Notes: generated by a model from the letters alone, not told the origin. DNA of 64,000 bases from Haematococcus lacustris (GCA_030144725.1 JASKMD010000003.1:13066376-13130375), one strand, 5' to 3'; positions 32,622 to 44,626 are shown, numbered from the stretch's first letter. Numbers and translations: made by a program.

Positions 32622-34854
32622 GGCTTTGCTGGCGAGCTGGACTATGACGCAGAGATGGCAGCCATGGAGAGGGGCACCGACTCCAGAGGTGGGTGCTGTT
32701 CCCTGGCCCTGACCCAGGTCCTACTGGCCCTGGCTCTCACCCGCCTTGACCCTAACCCTCACCCTCACTCTGGCCCTGGTCCCGACATACTCAGTACAGC
32801 CTCACCCTCCTCGCCCTCCTCGCTCTCACCCTCCTCGCCCTCACCCTCCTCGCTCACCCTCCTCGCTCTCACCCTCACCCCAACTCTGGCCCTGACATAC
32901 TCAGCACAGCCTCACCCTGGTCTTTTTGCCGTACGCTGGGCCAGGCACTGCCATGAGCCAGGTGGCGAGATGCGAACCCAGCTCTAGCTCCTAGGCCCTG
33001 CTTGGGCTTGGCCCCGCCTGGCTCTCGTCCCTTGGCTTTCTGGCCATCTTTGCTGGGGTGATGCTCCACCACCCTACCCACAGCTGCCTGGCAGGGGCAG
33101 CTTCCTCCCAGCTGCTGCTTTGCTGGAGACTGTTCAGCACGTGACGCAAGGCAATGGCGAAATAACATTTTGGGCAAGGCAGCTTAGGTGTTGAACTGCT
33201 GGTCACTTGCTTCCAGGGGGCAGCCAGGTGCAGACAGCTGTGCTAAGGTCAGCAGCATGGCCCTGACCTCAACCGCCCCATCCTCGTACCAAGTCCAAGG
33301 CATGCTGTGCACCAGCAGTTGGAGCAGAGCCAGAGGGAATCACCATGGCAGCGTCACTCCATGCGCACCATGCAATGCACGAGGAAGAGGGTGGGCAGCA
33401 GTCAGCCAGGTCCAGCCTGTCAGCCTATCAGCCAGGTCAAGAGTCAAAGTTGAGAATGCAGGAGATGCCGTTGGTTGCTGTGCCAGTACAGCACAGTTGT
33501 TCCCCTACTATTACTACAGGGCAGGGGCTGTGTTATCTGTAATTCAAACTGGGTAACTGCGACCTACAGCTGGTACCAATACCTGACTTACTACCCCAAC
33601 CCGCTTGGGAAGGCCGGGCAATCTATGTTGGCATGAAACACATGCTCTGCCTGTATAGCAGCAGGTGGGCAGAGAGTGGGCTGACATGAGAGTCCCTTGC
33701 CATGCTAACATGGATCTACTTGCATGGATGCCAGTGCAGAGCATGCCAGGCCACCAGGGGTGTGCGCTGCAGGGTGGGTGAAAGCTGGCGCTGACACTGG
33801 TGCTGACACTGGTGCCGCAGGCAGTGGACGAGGAGGGCGGGGTGACCGGGGAGGCCAGCGGGGCCGTGGGGGCATGGTGCGAGACCGGGGCGCTCCCCCT
33901 GGCCGGCAGCAGCCACTGAACAAGAAACGACAGGCCCGGGACGCCAAGTTTGGTGGGTCATCTGCCTGACCCTATCATTTACCACCAACCAACCACTAAG
34001 ACTGCCTGGCCTTACCCTGACAATATCCACCATCACCATCACTGACAGCAACAGGGCTATGAACACTGCCTCCACCTTACTGCTAGCACACCAACACCAC
34101 AGCAACCACTGTCAGCAGCCAACAGGGCAGCAGCAGCATATGCACCCAGGCAATTACTCCCTGTCCCAAGCCTGGATGCCCCTGCACCCCTTCCCTTCCC
34201 TTCCTCCCGCCCTTGTTCCAATACTCCTGGCACCTTGGTGGTGCCACTATACGGCACCCCTCACCTGCTGTCTGCTGGTCAGGATAACTGCCCCAAGCTG
34301 GCCACTGCAGCTTCCTTTCCTGCACCTGGCCACAGGTCATGGGGGGGCCAAGCGCCTGAGCAAGCAGAACGACGCTGTGTCAGCTGCTGACATGGACGGC
34401 TACAGACCCTCCCGAACCAGCAGGGGAGGGGGGCAAGGGGGGCGTGGACGGGGGGGTGCTCGAGGCGGGCGTGGGGGCGGCAGTGGCAGAGGGGGGGGCC
34501 GAGGAGGTGCGTGTGCCCACTGGCATGTTAAGCATCAGCTGACACAAACAGTCGCACCCCCACCCGTTTCTTTGGTGCTGTAATCCCCCCGTGGTGCTTG
34601 TTGCAGACAGTTACTCCTTGTTGCAGGCAAACCTGTAGCTTGATGAGAACAGCTTGTCTGCACGCTGGATGGTCAAGCGGTTGCCCGGTCAAGAGCATAA
34701 TCCATAATGTGAGCTTTGCCGACCCTGCACATTGTTGCCTGTCCGGTGACTCGCAGGCGGGCGGCCCAGTCCGGGGGGGGTGAGTAAAGCCCCTATGAAG
34801 CGACCGGGCAAGAGTGCGCGCGCGGGCAAGCAGCGGGGTGGCAAGAGCCGCTAG
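32622..34854 (+). CDS. EBP2: EBP2-like rRNA-processing protein, 3' part
   Basis: EBP2 is a nucleolar factor for 60S subunit assembly. Four phase-consistent exons remain: 32622-32688 (GFAGELDYDAEMAAMERG), 33821-33952 (Gly/Arg-rich, then LNKKRQARDAKFG), 34336-34506 (HGGAKRLSKQNDAVSAADMD, then an RGG tail) and 34757-34854 (SKAPMKRPGKSARAGKQRGG, stop TAG). The block KKR-x-RDAKFG-x-GG-x-K-x-LxKQN and the basic MKRPGKS end are typical of the EBP2 C-terminus. The long conserved N-terminal coiled-coil half is missing on this side of the gap at 31734-32233. A 180-base copy of the Fanzor copy B terminal flank sits in the intron at 33484-33665. Confidence 0.75.
33484..33665. repeat. Solo terminal fragment of the Fanzor copy B element
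   Basis: Bases 33493-33665 are about 95% identical to 35009-35170, immediately downstream of the copy B stop codon. Both begin CAGTACAGCACAGTTGTTCC and end ACACATGCTCTG. It lies alone inside an EBP2 intron with no coding part, as an internally deleted element would. Confidence 0.8.
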
Positions 34855-35184
34855 CCTAGACGCAGGGATGTGCAGCGGGTTTGTGCATGACGCGGTCCAT
34901 TCACCCCTTTACGTGTTTGGCGCATGACGCTAGGTTTAGCAAGGTTAGGGCTGCAGCGGGCAGGGACGTGAAAATGTAGCCGGCGTGAAAATATAACAGG
35001 GAGCAGTACAGCACAGTTGTTCCCCTACTATTACTACAGGGCAGGGGCTGTGTTATCTGTAATTCGAACTGGGTGACTGCGACCTTCAGCTGGTACCAAT
35101 ACCTGATTTACTACCCCAACCCGCTTGCGAAGGCAGGGCAATCTATGTTGGCATGAAACACATGCTCTGATGTAAGCAACAGCT
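34855..35184. repeat. EBP2 3' flank and terminal region of Fanzor copy B
   Basis: From about 35005 the sequence is the non-coding end of the Fanzor element (see 33484-33665). Before that, nothing is recognised. Confidence 0.55.
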
Positions 35185-36685
35185 TCAGCATTGCCTAGTG
35201 CACACATGCGACTGTGCTACAGGCTGCTGGGCTCGGGCCTTGGCTGCTCGCTCTTGCATCTTCTTGAAGCCCAGTGTTGGGTACTCCTTGCCCTGGGCAG
35301 GAAGTCTTCCTCGGTGTGGCCACCTGCACAGCTCCAGTGGGCGCCACTTGCTCTCCCCTGCCCGCTGGAGGTTGAAGACTGCGTTGCAGTCCCTGTCCAC
35401 CCATTTGCCAAGGTCCCCAGGGGTGGCCTGGGCCAGCCAAGGGCACCACATTAGCCCCCGCACTGGCGCCTCAAACCGCTTGCTCCAGGCTGACCGCAAC
35501 AAGCGGTTCTGCACCTGACCCGGCTTGGGCTTCCAGTCCTCAGGCCTGGTGGGCTTGCTGCTGTCCAGCTCCTCCTCACAGGGCTGGGGGTTGTTCAAGA
35601 TTGAGCTGACCCTGCTGGTGCGGAACTCATCCACTGTCACCACCCTGCCTGGCACCCTGTCCGTTGGCTTGCCGCTCTTGGCCCTCTCCACCACCTTGCG
35701 GCAGGCCTGCAGCACAGCCTTGGCCCCCCACCCACCCCGTGTGGCAATGCTTGCGTTGCCAAAGAACACCACCAGCTGCTTGCGGGTCCCCCACTCCTGC
35801 AGGGACACGCTGGCTGCCTCCTCCTCCAACTGCATGGCACACAAGGCACACAATGCACATGACATCCTTGGCAGAACTGGAGACATGGGCACCTAGCAGG
35901 TCACACGGGGGGGGCAGTCATCAGCCCCTGATCCTGCCTCTGGCCTTGCCCCTACCCCTACCCTTGGCACTCCCACCTTCTTGAAGTAGCGCTCCAGGAC
36001 CATCTCCTGCGCACCATGCAGCCTCATCTTCTGCTCCGCCCACTTGGGATGCAGGTACTCCTCCCAAACTGCATCCCAAGTGGCCAGCGTGACGGCCACA
36101 TGCCGCTGGATGGCCACCAGGGAGGTGCCTGCTGGGGTGGCTGCTGCCAGGTGCTGCAGCTCGAGCTTGACGTTCTTATTCCACCGCTGAGTGTTGTGGC
36201 GAGCCTGGATCAGGCCGCTGTCATGCTGCACCTGGCTCCTGGTCAGCTTGCTCCTGTAGAAGACTTGCAAGCGGCCATCTGCACGCCACACCCCTGAAGC
36301 TGCGCTGACTGCCTGGATGGCCCCAGGGTCCAGCCCCATGCCCATTTGAGTGGCTGGGTCAAACAGGAAAGCCCGCTCGTCAGCCAGGCCGCTACCTATG
36401 TCAGCTGGAGTGCGTGTGTTGCTGCTGCTGATGTCAGAAGGGTCTTCAGCTGCTGGGCTGCTGCCAGAGGGGCCTGCTGCTGGGCCGGCTGCTGGGCTGC
36501 TGCCAGAGGGGTCTGCTGCTGGGCCGGCTGCTGGGCTGCTGCCAGAGGGGCCTGCTGCTGGGCCGGCTGCTGGGCTGCTACCAGAGGGGCCAGGGGGGGT
36601 GCAGTCCTGTGGGCGTGTGTATTGCACACACACACTGAACCCATCAGTCAGGATTCGCCTATTGAACACAAACCCCGGTTGGCGA
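35185..36685 (-). CDS. Fanzor-like nuclease, copy B, with all three RuvC segments
   Basis: Two minus-strand exons (about 36685-35977 and 35829-35185) join in phase. The N-terminal part reads FNRRILTDGFSVCVQY, a Pro/Ala/Gly/Ser 13-residue repeat (39 bp, four units, 36466-36600), then FDPATQMGMGLDPGAIQAVS, the RuvC-I segment with Asp. A helical stretch leads to QLVVFFGNASIATRGGWGAK, then RVVTVDEFRTSRVSS (RuvC-II, Glu) and WVDRDCNAVFNLQRAG (RuvC-III, Asp), ending KWRPLELCRWP and a basic tail. The order and spacing are those of Fanzor/TnpB nucleases. The zinc-ribbon Cys pairs after RuvC-II are largely gone (SSILN, one WC left). Sequence upstream of FNRRILTDG, including the usual N-terminal REC/wedge region, is not found, so the copy is 5'-truncated or its first exons are too diverged to see. 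Confidence 0.75.
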
Positions 36686-36811
36686 GCTTGGGGCAGTTAT
36701 CCTGACTCCTGGACAGAAAAGCATGGTGTATATGGTTTCAACACCATGCGGTTTCAAAGGCAGGCAAAATATCCCAGGCAATATCCACAAGCATTGCAAA
36801 CGTTCAGCACA

Positions 36812-38365
36812 ATGGCGTCGTGGCCCGGTCTAGAAGGCCATAAGGAGTTGTGCGCGCATCTCGTGGCCCAAGGGATCCCGGACGCCCTTGTTCCGCTGTC
36901 TGTTGAGCTGTTTGGGCTGGCCTTGGTACAGGCCTTTTCACTGCCCGGTTCTGCTCCTCAAGTGTCGGCTGACTACGGGCGATCCGATTCCTTTCCGAGT
37001 CAGGGGCAGCAGGACCAGCTCTCGTCCGGCTCACGGCCTGCTGAAACAAACAGCGGGAAAGCTGAAGGTCTTGCGAGGCAGCCTTCAGCAAGCACAGCCC
37101 GGGATTATGTAGCGGCCCTCCAAGGCCAGCTGCAGTCCGCGTTGCAGCAACAGCAAATGCCGCAAATGCACCAGCAAGGCAGCATGCCGCAGTGGCCTCC
37201 GGCCGCTTTCACCCAGCAGCAAATGCTGGCAGCGCAAGCATACCACATGCAATTGAACAGCCACCATTGGCCATCCTATCAACCACAGCCGTACGCACAG
37301 CCGTACGCTTCCTATCCCATGATGGGTAAGTGCATTGCCCCACATTGCTGTCCCTGCACTCCCTTCCTTTGTGTTGAGTAACGCTTGGCCAGCCACAGCT
37401 ACGAGCAGCGCTAGGGTTAGGGTTTTCAAGTTGAAATCCTGTTGCAGCATCTACCCGCACTAGAGAAGTGTCAACTACCCTGCATGTGCCGTTGTCATGT
37501 GCACAGGTGCATACATGCAAGGCTCCATGGATGCCGCAGCTTATGGAAACCCTGCAGCCATGCACTACCGTCACCCTGAGCCCCCTCCCATGCCTGGCAG
37601 CCTGGGGCCCAACGGGCCTGCCATGTATGGCATGGAGCTGCCCCCACCCCTGCAGCCCCCCATGCCACAGCCAACACAGCCCCTGCCAGCAAGCACCCAC
37701 CAAGCCAGCCAGGGCCAGGACCCTGACGATGATGAGGATGGCGGCGGCAGCGCACGTGCGCTCAAGCGGCCAAGGCTGGTGTGGACCAGCCAGCTGCACC
37801 GCAGGTTCGAGGAGGCCATCAACAAGCTGGGGGACCAGCGGGCGGTGCCTAAGAACATCATGCAGGTGGGCAGCGGAAGGCAGGGCTAGGGGTATGGATG
37901 AGGCAGGAGTAGGACCCAGAGCAATGAGATGATGCGAGCAGGGAAAGTAGATGGGCAAGGAATGGCGAGCTGGCCAGAAATAGGGACAGCATCCAGGGGG
38001 AGGAGGCAGGGCAGCCGGCCTGTGTGGGGTGAGGAGGCTGTCAGCAAAATTGTTTGCCTCTGGATCTGCCTCTTGGCGATTGTCAAAAATGCTTTGCCTT
38101 GCTTGCAAGAAAACATAGGACTGGGACATGGCAGGGGTGCATGGCAGCATGCATGGCATGCATCCCAGTAGTCCATGCCACACTCAGATGCGACGAGTGG
38201 GTGATGGTGTGACACTGTGGTGTGCAGGAGATGAAGGTGGAGGGGTTGACACGGGAGAACGTGGCCAGCCACCTGCAGAAGTGGCGACTGCAGAACAGGC
38301 GGGATGAGCCGCGCTCCGGCGGCACTGCCGCCCACGACGCTGGGCCTACGGGTGCAGATTCCTGA
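36812..38365 (+). CDS. GARP/Myb-like transcription factor (LUX/ROC15 style)
   Basis: Three exons, 36812-37325, 37507-37865 and 38228-38365, give 336 residues in phase. The single Myb-like GARP domain runs from ALKRPRLVWTSQLHRRFEEA through GDQRAVPKNIMQ to EGLTRENVASHLQKWRLQNR, near residues 240-305. The SHLQKWRL motif is the SHLQKYR signature of GARP proteins, with Trp in place of Tyr. The closest named relatives are LUX ARRHYTHMO of plants and ROC15 of Chlamydomonas, both circadian DNA-binding factors; orthology is not proved. The N-terminal half is Gln/Met/Pro-rich and probably activating. An acidic DPDDDEDGGG stretch precedes the domain. Intron 1 holds a short GGGTTAGGG tract (37412-37425). 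Confidence 0.88.
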
Positions 38366-39229
38366 ACAGCCACCTAAGCCTTGCATGTGATACTTCAGGC
38401 AGTAGGTACTGGAGGGCAAGGACGGGCGGTCGACTGGGCTTTGCTTGGGCATGACCACAGGCAGTGTTGTCCCTGAGCAGACTAGTGGGAAAAGTGGGGG
38501 TGAAGGGGGGCGGGGCTGTGAAGCATCGCATAAGATGTGGATGTACGTGTTTAATGAGGTGCCTGCTTAGGCACCAGCAGCATCTGTATGGCAGGAGGCA
38601 TGGCGCTGTGGAACCCAAACATGGGCCACAGGACACTTGGTATAGAGAGAGAGAGAGAGTCTTGCCCAGCTGGACCCTCAGCAGGGATGTCAGTGTCACC
38701 AGCACATGGCATGGAGGGAGGGCCCCACCTTGGAGCATTTGTGGCTAGCACACCCTAACATATGCCACAACAGGGCTGCCATCGCCGCATCTGGCAACCT
38801 GATTACGTTCAGCTACGCCCTGTTGTTGTCCTGGCTTCTGTCTTGGTGAGGGTCGTGTGGCACATGCCGTCGTGGATCAGACTGTACAGTGTTGCATCAT
38901 CCAGCGGTTTGTTTGTGATGTTGTGGTTCACGCATGAGTCATGAACAGTAGCATGGGAAGTCGATTATACAGTGGCATTCAGTGTGCGTCCGCAAGGTTG
39001 TGAGATGAGAGATGATGTTGTTTCTTTGCATTGGGCGTAGCATGAATATTCCAAGATCAACACTACCAACATAGTACTTACACATCTGGGGGCTGTGTGA
39101 TCGGGAACCCGGAATGATCGTCCGGGACAACCTCTGATTCCCTACCTTACCCCTGCGGAGGTGGGGCGATTGACGTTGACATGAAGCAAATGCAACAACT
39201 TAAATCGTACATAGTGCACACATTCCTAT
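38366..39229. other. Downstream of the GARP gene; no gene
   Basis: A 40-base block GATTATACAGTGGCATTCAGT with flanks (38963-39005) recurs at 39346-39385, suggesting a local duplication. A GAGAGAGAGAGAG run lies at 38646-38660. No exon was found. Confidence 0.4.
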
Positions 39230-39320
39230 GCAACAGGCTGCTGGGCGTGAGCCTTCGGTGATCGGTCTCGCAGTGGCTTGAAGTCTACTGCGGAGTACTC
39301 CTAATGAGGGAGCTGCTGCT
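39230..39320 (-). pseudogene. Fanzor tail relic (type B)
   Basis: The minus strand reads EYSAVDFKPLRDRSPKAHAQ, then QPVA and a stop. This aligns with the copy B tail (EYPTLGFKKMQERAAKARAQ, QPVA). Only the last 25-30 codons remain. The upstream end is replaced by unrelated sequence next to the transposon at 39433. Confidence 0.65.
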
Positions 39321-39432
39321 CGGCCTGAGCACCAGCACATTTTCGATCATACAGTGGCATTCAGTGTGCGTCTGCAAGGTTGTGAAGCTTGGCAGCCTGC
39401 TCAGCCTTTGTGTGTCTGGAGTGGCCTTCTGG

Positions 39433-41421
39433 TCGGGCGCCCCCAACATTCAAAAAATGACAGTAAACCGACCCCTGGTAGTAGGACGGCTGTAACTCTG
39501 CACTCGCTGCGCCAAATTTAATGCTAGCTGGCTCAGTATGTAGCCAACCCAGCCAGCTACCTTTCACCCATCCAGAATAATTATCCAGTCAGTAGGCCGT
39601 GCACAGCAAAGCATCAAAGTTAGTAATTCAAATTTGAGCCGGTTCGGGTCATGCAGTCATCGCTGCGACCACCCGCGCCGCTTAGGTTGCTCTACACGAG
39701 CATGCGCATCGGCAGAAGCAGTCGGATCGGAAAACGGTTGCGGGAATGTGGCACGAAGGCGGTTGGCAAGTGGTTGGGGGAGGTGGCCGGTACAGCCTTT
39801 GTTGCGCACTTCACAACCTGAGTTGGCGCTGGGGGGCTGTCTTACTAAGTCTCGTGAATCGCTTGTGCTTGGCAGCTGTCTTGGGCAGCCCCAACTCAGA
39901 AGGTGTGGTACGCTTGCGTAGCGTGAAGCCAGGAGCCGGCGCTGCTGCGCCTAGCTCACGCCGGAGCAGCCTGCCCTTGGGTGGCGATTGCAGCTAGAGC
40001 CAGCTGATACATGTGCCGTAAATCAGGTGATGCAATAGGCCCCTGAGGCGACGCAATGGGGGGTGCCAGCATCTGTCCCTCTAGGGCTGTGCCCCACGAG
40101 CTCCGGCCCTGCTGCTGGGGTGGCTGCTGTGGGGGGGGGCTGTACACCTGCTGGCACAACTCGGCTGCACCCTGCTGCTGCTGCTGCTGCCACCCGTTGC
40201 TGGCTTGCATGGTCCCCCACATTCACCACAACCCCCCCTACACAGCAAGCAGCTGCTGTGGCTTTGCGTGCGGCTCTGGCTGGTGCCCTGGCTGAGGCTG
40301 CAGCCACCTCCTCCAGCCGCACCGCAGTGCGAAGCTTAGGCAACTGTGCATCCGCCAAGTGCGAAGTGTATCGCCTTGGCTTGCTTCAACATCTCTGCAT
40401 GCAAAGTAGCAAAGTAGAAAGCATGTCATCTTGTCATCCCTGACTCAGCCACTCATCTTGTCATCCACCACCTCCCAGACCACTATCGCCCAGCCCAACC
40501 CAGCCCAGCCCAGCCCAGCCCAGCCCAGCCCAGCCCAGCCCAGCCCAGCCCAGCCCAGCCCAGCCCAGCCCAGCCCAGCCCAGCCTCACCAAGGGTCTTG
40601 CTCTGCCGCGCGCAACTGCCGCCCCACAGTGGTGCTCTGCCCAGGTCGGTGTGGGTTTGGCACCAGGCACTGCTCATTCACGAACAGCTCTCTGCACATG
40701 GCCAGCTTGCGGCGGCTGACCTATGTTGGGCTGGGAGGGGTGGGCTGGGAGGGGGTGGGCAGGCTTGATGAGGTGGGCTCCTGCAATGATGGGTGGAGGG
40801 GGGGCGGGCATGCTGGGTCGTTGCATGCCGTGGCCTCGAACCTGCCTGGTGAACATGATGTAACTTTGAAAGTGTTAAACTGATTGAGGCCTGGGCTGTT
40901 TAATGTGCAATTTGTTTCAATAGATGGGCCAATGGGTCAAGAACAAGGTCTTTGTATCGATTTCCCTATAGGTGCAGCGGGTGCAACACAGTGGAGGACA
41001 CAGTGGAGGAGGGGGGGGTGTAAGCCGGTGATACCTTAGTGTGCGCCGACCGAAATGATGTATTCGGCGGAAGCGAATACAACCAGATGTTTTAGTTGCC
41101 CCGTCTAGGCGCCCTGCACGCCCGGCAGGCATCGCGTTGGGTGTCGACCGGACATTCCATTTGTGCACGACCAGCTCACTACGCTAGTTAGATGGGGTCA
41201 CAGGGATGAAGCTCACCGTCTTAGAGAGACCCGTCTCGCCGCTGTGATTTGTTCGCGGGCACATGTGGCAGTACGCGAGCAAAGAATGCAATGGCTTGCG
41301 CTGATGGTCAGATTACGCGCAATGAAGTGCAGCTGTCAATGTGACAAACGCTATCGAAAAAGATGAAGTACTGAGAGAGTAATCGCATGCATATTACCAA
41401 CCCCATGTTGGGAGCGTCTGA
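39433..41421 (-). mobile_element. TCAGG-ended DNA transposon, copy 2 (reverse orientation)
   Basis: The ends are TCGGGCGCCCCCAACAT (39433-39449, one mismatch to copy 1) and ATGTTGGGAGCGTCTGA (41405-41421, two changes). The 7-bp direct repeat CTTCTGG is exact (39426-39432 and 41422-41428). The body is a diverged reverse complement of copy 1 without the third-level insertion, and it has lost the middle of the protein gene. Only the C-terminal part (39956-40358, minus; KLRTAVRLEEVAAASARAPA) remains readable. A different upstream stretch (40590-40700, minus) reads MCRELFVNEQCLVPNPHRPG and ends at a GTGAGG donor. A (CCCAG)n array follows it. Confidence 0.9.
40495..40584. repeat. (CCCAG)n microsatellite
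   Basis: About 18 CAGCC pentamers lie inside transposon copy 2. They are absent from copy 1, which has irregular CCCAGCC sequence at 6880-6980. Confidence 0.95.
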
Positions 41422-41428
41422 CTTCTGG

Positions 41429-42194
41429 GCTTATGCTGAGGACTGAAAACTAAGTGAAATATATATGGATATCATATGAAATCGGAAGTGATATCATATG
41501 GATATCACTTCCGCCTCATTCCGGTTGCCGGCACTCTGGTTGGATGGCGACCTGATGCACCACCCAGCACGGCCACTGCGCTTGGATAATGTTGCTGAAT
41601 CCCTCGAATGTCGCGGAATAAGAAACGCAAGCGCCCCGCACAGAGTGCAGCCGGTAAGCCGCAAAGCCGCAAACCAGAGCGCACTAGCCGAGTACAAGCA
41701 TTTAGATTCCGAAAGCAGGACATGAAGCGTCTATACATGACTAAACTTTGATCCCTACAGCCCTCATGCTACACCAAAAGAAAGCACTGCTAGTGTGCCT
41801 ATGGCCCTCTTCAGCTCAGCCTTCTGGTGTGTGGTTGGAGCTTCTAGTTGAAGCCTTCTGGTGTGTGGTTGGAAGGTGCGCATCAACCATGTGCTTGCCA
41901 CAATGGAGCGGGTTGCTGGTGTTTACTTAACGTTGCTACTGAGCAAAGGTACTCAGATACATCAGGCTGGCAAACATGACAACGCAACTATCAGGCATTG
42001 CATCAAACAGCAAAACCTGTACTTTTTGAAAACTGTACTTCCTATTTACGCTACGCACCTTACCAGCAAGTCTGTAACAAGCTCAACTTGTAGCGGACAG
42101 GTGTACAATTCAGCAGCACGCGACCCGTGGGACATCCACCGTCCCGTAGTTTGGCACCATCCTTGCTCCCTACTAGGAGCTACCGAGGCTCGCC
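41429..42194. repeat. Intergenic with a solo Fanzor type C flank
   Basis: Bases 41750-41880 repeat the 3' flank of Fanzor copy C (19190-19325). They contain a 34-base GCCTTCTGGTGTGTGGTTGG duplication (41818 and 41850). A palindromic ATATCATATG stretch occurs at 41465-41512. The remainder should hold the promoter of the CCCH-WW gene. Confidence 0.5.
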
Positions 42195-43200
42195 ATGGAC
42201 GGTAGGATCTAATTCAGAAGTATAGAGAGCCCTCGGCCTGCCATCAGCAGTAACTGGCTTGACGCATATTGCAGGGGCCTTCCCATCGTCCCAGGGCGAC
42301 AACTCTCAGGGCCAGTATGGTGCAGGGCGCGGCGCTGGCAGGGCTGGGTTGCAGGGTATGCCTGGGCGTGGCTTTCGTGGGACCGCAGAGAACGCTAAAA
42401 CCCGTATGTGCACGAGGTGTGCGCCGCGACATTTGACCCAGCCTGGTGCCAGCCCGCCAGGCCCGCATCAGATCAGGAGTGGGACGGTCGGAGAGAGCTT
42501 ATGCAGCATTTCCCTGTGGGTGGTATCGCAGGTGGCTTCAAGGGCATTGTAGGTTCGGCGAGGCATGTAACTTCGCGCATGGGGAAACAGAGCTGAGGGC
42601 GCTGCCACCTCGCAGCCCAGATGCCAGCGACCGACAGGATAGCTTTGGACTGGGTGGTCGAGGGCGGGGCTACCCGTACCCTGGGCGAGGCATGGGGCCC
42701 TCCGGAAGAACTGGGCGGGTGCGTCGGGCTGCCGTGCTTGTATAGCTCGGGCACATCGCTCAAAATCCTGCATTCGCAAATGACCGTCTAAGAGTCACAT
42801 TGTGCAGGGACCTGGCTATGGCATGCACGGGGCGCCCGGCTACGGTGGCGGCTACGGTATGGAGGCAGGGCAGGGGTATGGTGGCCAGGCAGTGGCATCT
42901 CAGCAGGATGAAGTTTGGGCCAACTCAGGGTTTCCCACACATGGCCCCAACGGCTGGGTGATGTACAAGGTCAAGGAGACGGGCGAGGAGTACTACCATA
43001 ACCACAAGAGCAACATCACCCAGGTACTCAGCAACATTGTCCTTGCCTTACAGTGCTCATCTATTGTCGTTGCAAAGGGATGCTCCTGTGCATGATGTGT
43101 TGCCAGACTCTTGCAGCTGATGTTCCGGTGATTTGAGAACACCAACTTGATTGTGCACTTGTGGTACATGCAGTGGGACAGACCGGTGGAGTGGCCGTGA
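42195..43200 (+). CDS. CCCH zinc finger plus WW domain protein
   Basis: Five exons, 42195-42201, 42275-42416, 42532-42718, 42808-43023 and 43174-43200, close in phase to 192 residues. The first coding exon is only seven bases (ATGGACG), joining to GGGCC to read MDGAFPSSQ. One CCCH finger spans two exons: KTRMCTRWLQGHCRFGEACN, then FAHGETELR (C-x7-C-x5-C-x3-H). It is flanked by Gly/Arg-rich RGG-like stretches. The C-terminus is a WW domain, NGWVMYKVKETGEEYYHNHK, then SNITQWDRPVEWP and stop, with both Trp and the final Pro present. CCCH fingers bind RNA and WW domains bind proline-rich partners, so an RNA-processing adaptor is likely. I do not know a named orthologue. Confidence 0.88.
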
Positions 43201-44394
43201 TGATGTTGACAAGGTCAGCATCGGCACTGTACATGCTGAGCCCCGGACCTAAACCCCTTGAGCAGCCACAGCACTTGAATTGCTGCTACAGGAATCCCTT
43301 GCCCCTGCTCCCACTCTGGCGCGGCGTTTTTTGCCAACTGGATGGCATGCGCTGGTAGCACAGTAGGCACTCCAGCCTGTATTGGTGCACCAAGGTAGCC
43401 AGGCTGTGCCAGAAGCAGGCTGATGGCGGCTCCTGTGAGCTACTAGAGTGTGGAGCAGCATCGATTGGGGAGTAGCCACAGCCTGCCTCTGTCATTGAGG
43501 GTCATTCAGCCAGCATATCAGCAACTGTCAGGGCAGCAACGCAACAATGCTGCCTGTTCGGCAGAGCACATCATGATGCAACCTAGAGGTCGTGCGGCAT
43601 GCTTCCACTGCAGAGAGCGCATGGGTGCTGCTGCTAAACCTCATTCGGGCTCATCACTTGTTCTGTTGGTTGTGCACCCTCACGGCGCATCACATCGTTG
43701 GCTCATGCTGCTGCAATGCAGCCTATTGGCTGCATCACACACAGAACATGCCTCGCAAAATCATAGGATCTGTTGCGCACTGTGCCTTAGCCATGTCGTT
43801 TTTGAGTCACAATGGCGCACCTGGAGCTTGGTCGAGGGTGGCTAGGTTCAGTTTCATTCCTGCGCACAAGCCTGCACATGCGGGAAGCTACTGCACAGTA
43901 GAGGCGCTACATGCAGTCTTGACCACAATGATGTGGAAGCACATAACTAGGGGTGGAGGCCTGCAGGTGTGCCATATCCAGTGCGGTTGCCTACTGTCGC
44001 TGATTTACATGGCCGTGCTTTATCAATGTTATGAAGAGCGCCGCATGAATCATTGGGCTATGCATGGCGCCCTCGTTGACATTCTTGGGCCGATTGGGTT
44101 GCGAGCGTACCTCCAGCTGAAGTTGACCGCTACATCCATGCTCACCTGCTGCAGTCTGACGCAAGCCACTTACTCCATCGGTCCAGCCACTTACTCCATC
44201 GGCAGGCTTTAGGTGGGGGCACATGGGAAGGCTAAGTACGGGGAGCTAGGGAAGGTAGGGGCGCCTACAGTTATATCTACTAAACCACATATATTAATCC
44301 ACGTAACACTCATAAAGGAAACCGCGCGCGATGAACTGTGATGTGATATGACATCTGGCGGGCTGAAGTGTGATTGTACTTTCAGCTCGATGCG
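43201..44394. other. Intergenic; no gene supported
   Basis: No phase-consistent exon was found. A CCACTTACTCCATCGG direct repeat occurs at 44167-44203. Confidence 0.4.
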
Positions 44395-44626
44395 AGGCGG
44401 AGTTCGCTCATTGGTGCCGCTGCTCACCTGGAACAATTGACAGTCAGCAGCTGAGATGTGTCCGCGATTGCTTGCGCCGGCATGGCCTCACTCGCACAAC
44501 GCGCCGCTTGCCAGGAAAAGCGCATTGTTGCGCAAGAGCCAGTGCGATGAACGCTATTGAAAACGGTGCACTATGTAGAGAGTACTTGCATGAAGATTAC
44601 CAATCCCCAATGTTGTGGCTACCTGA
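44395..44626. repeat. Possible third relic of the TCAGG-ended transposon
   Basis: The right part (AGAGAGTACTTGCATGAAGA, TTACCAATCCCCAATGTTG, ending ACCTGA at 44626) resembles the right end of copy 2 (AGAGAGTAATCGCATGCATA, TTACCAACCCCATGTTGG, ending TCTGA). The left end and a target duplication were not located. Confidence 0.4.
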
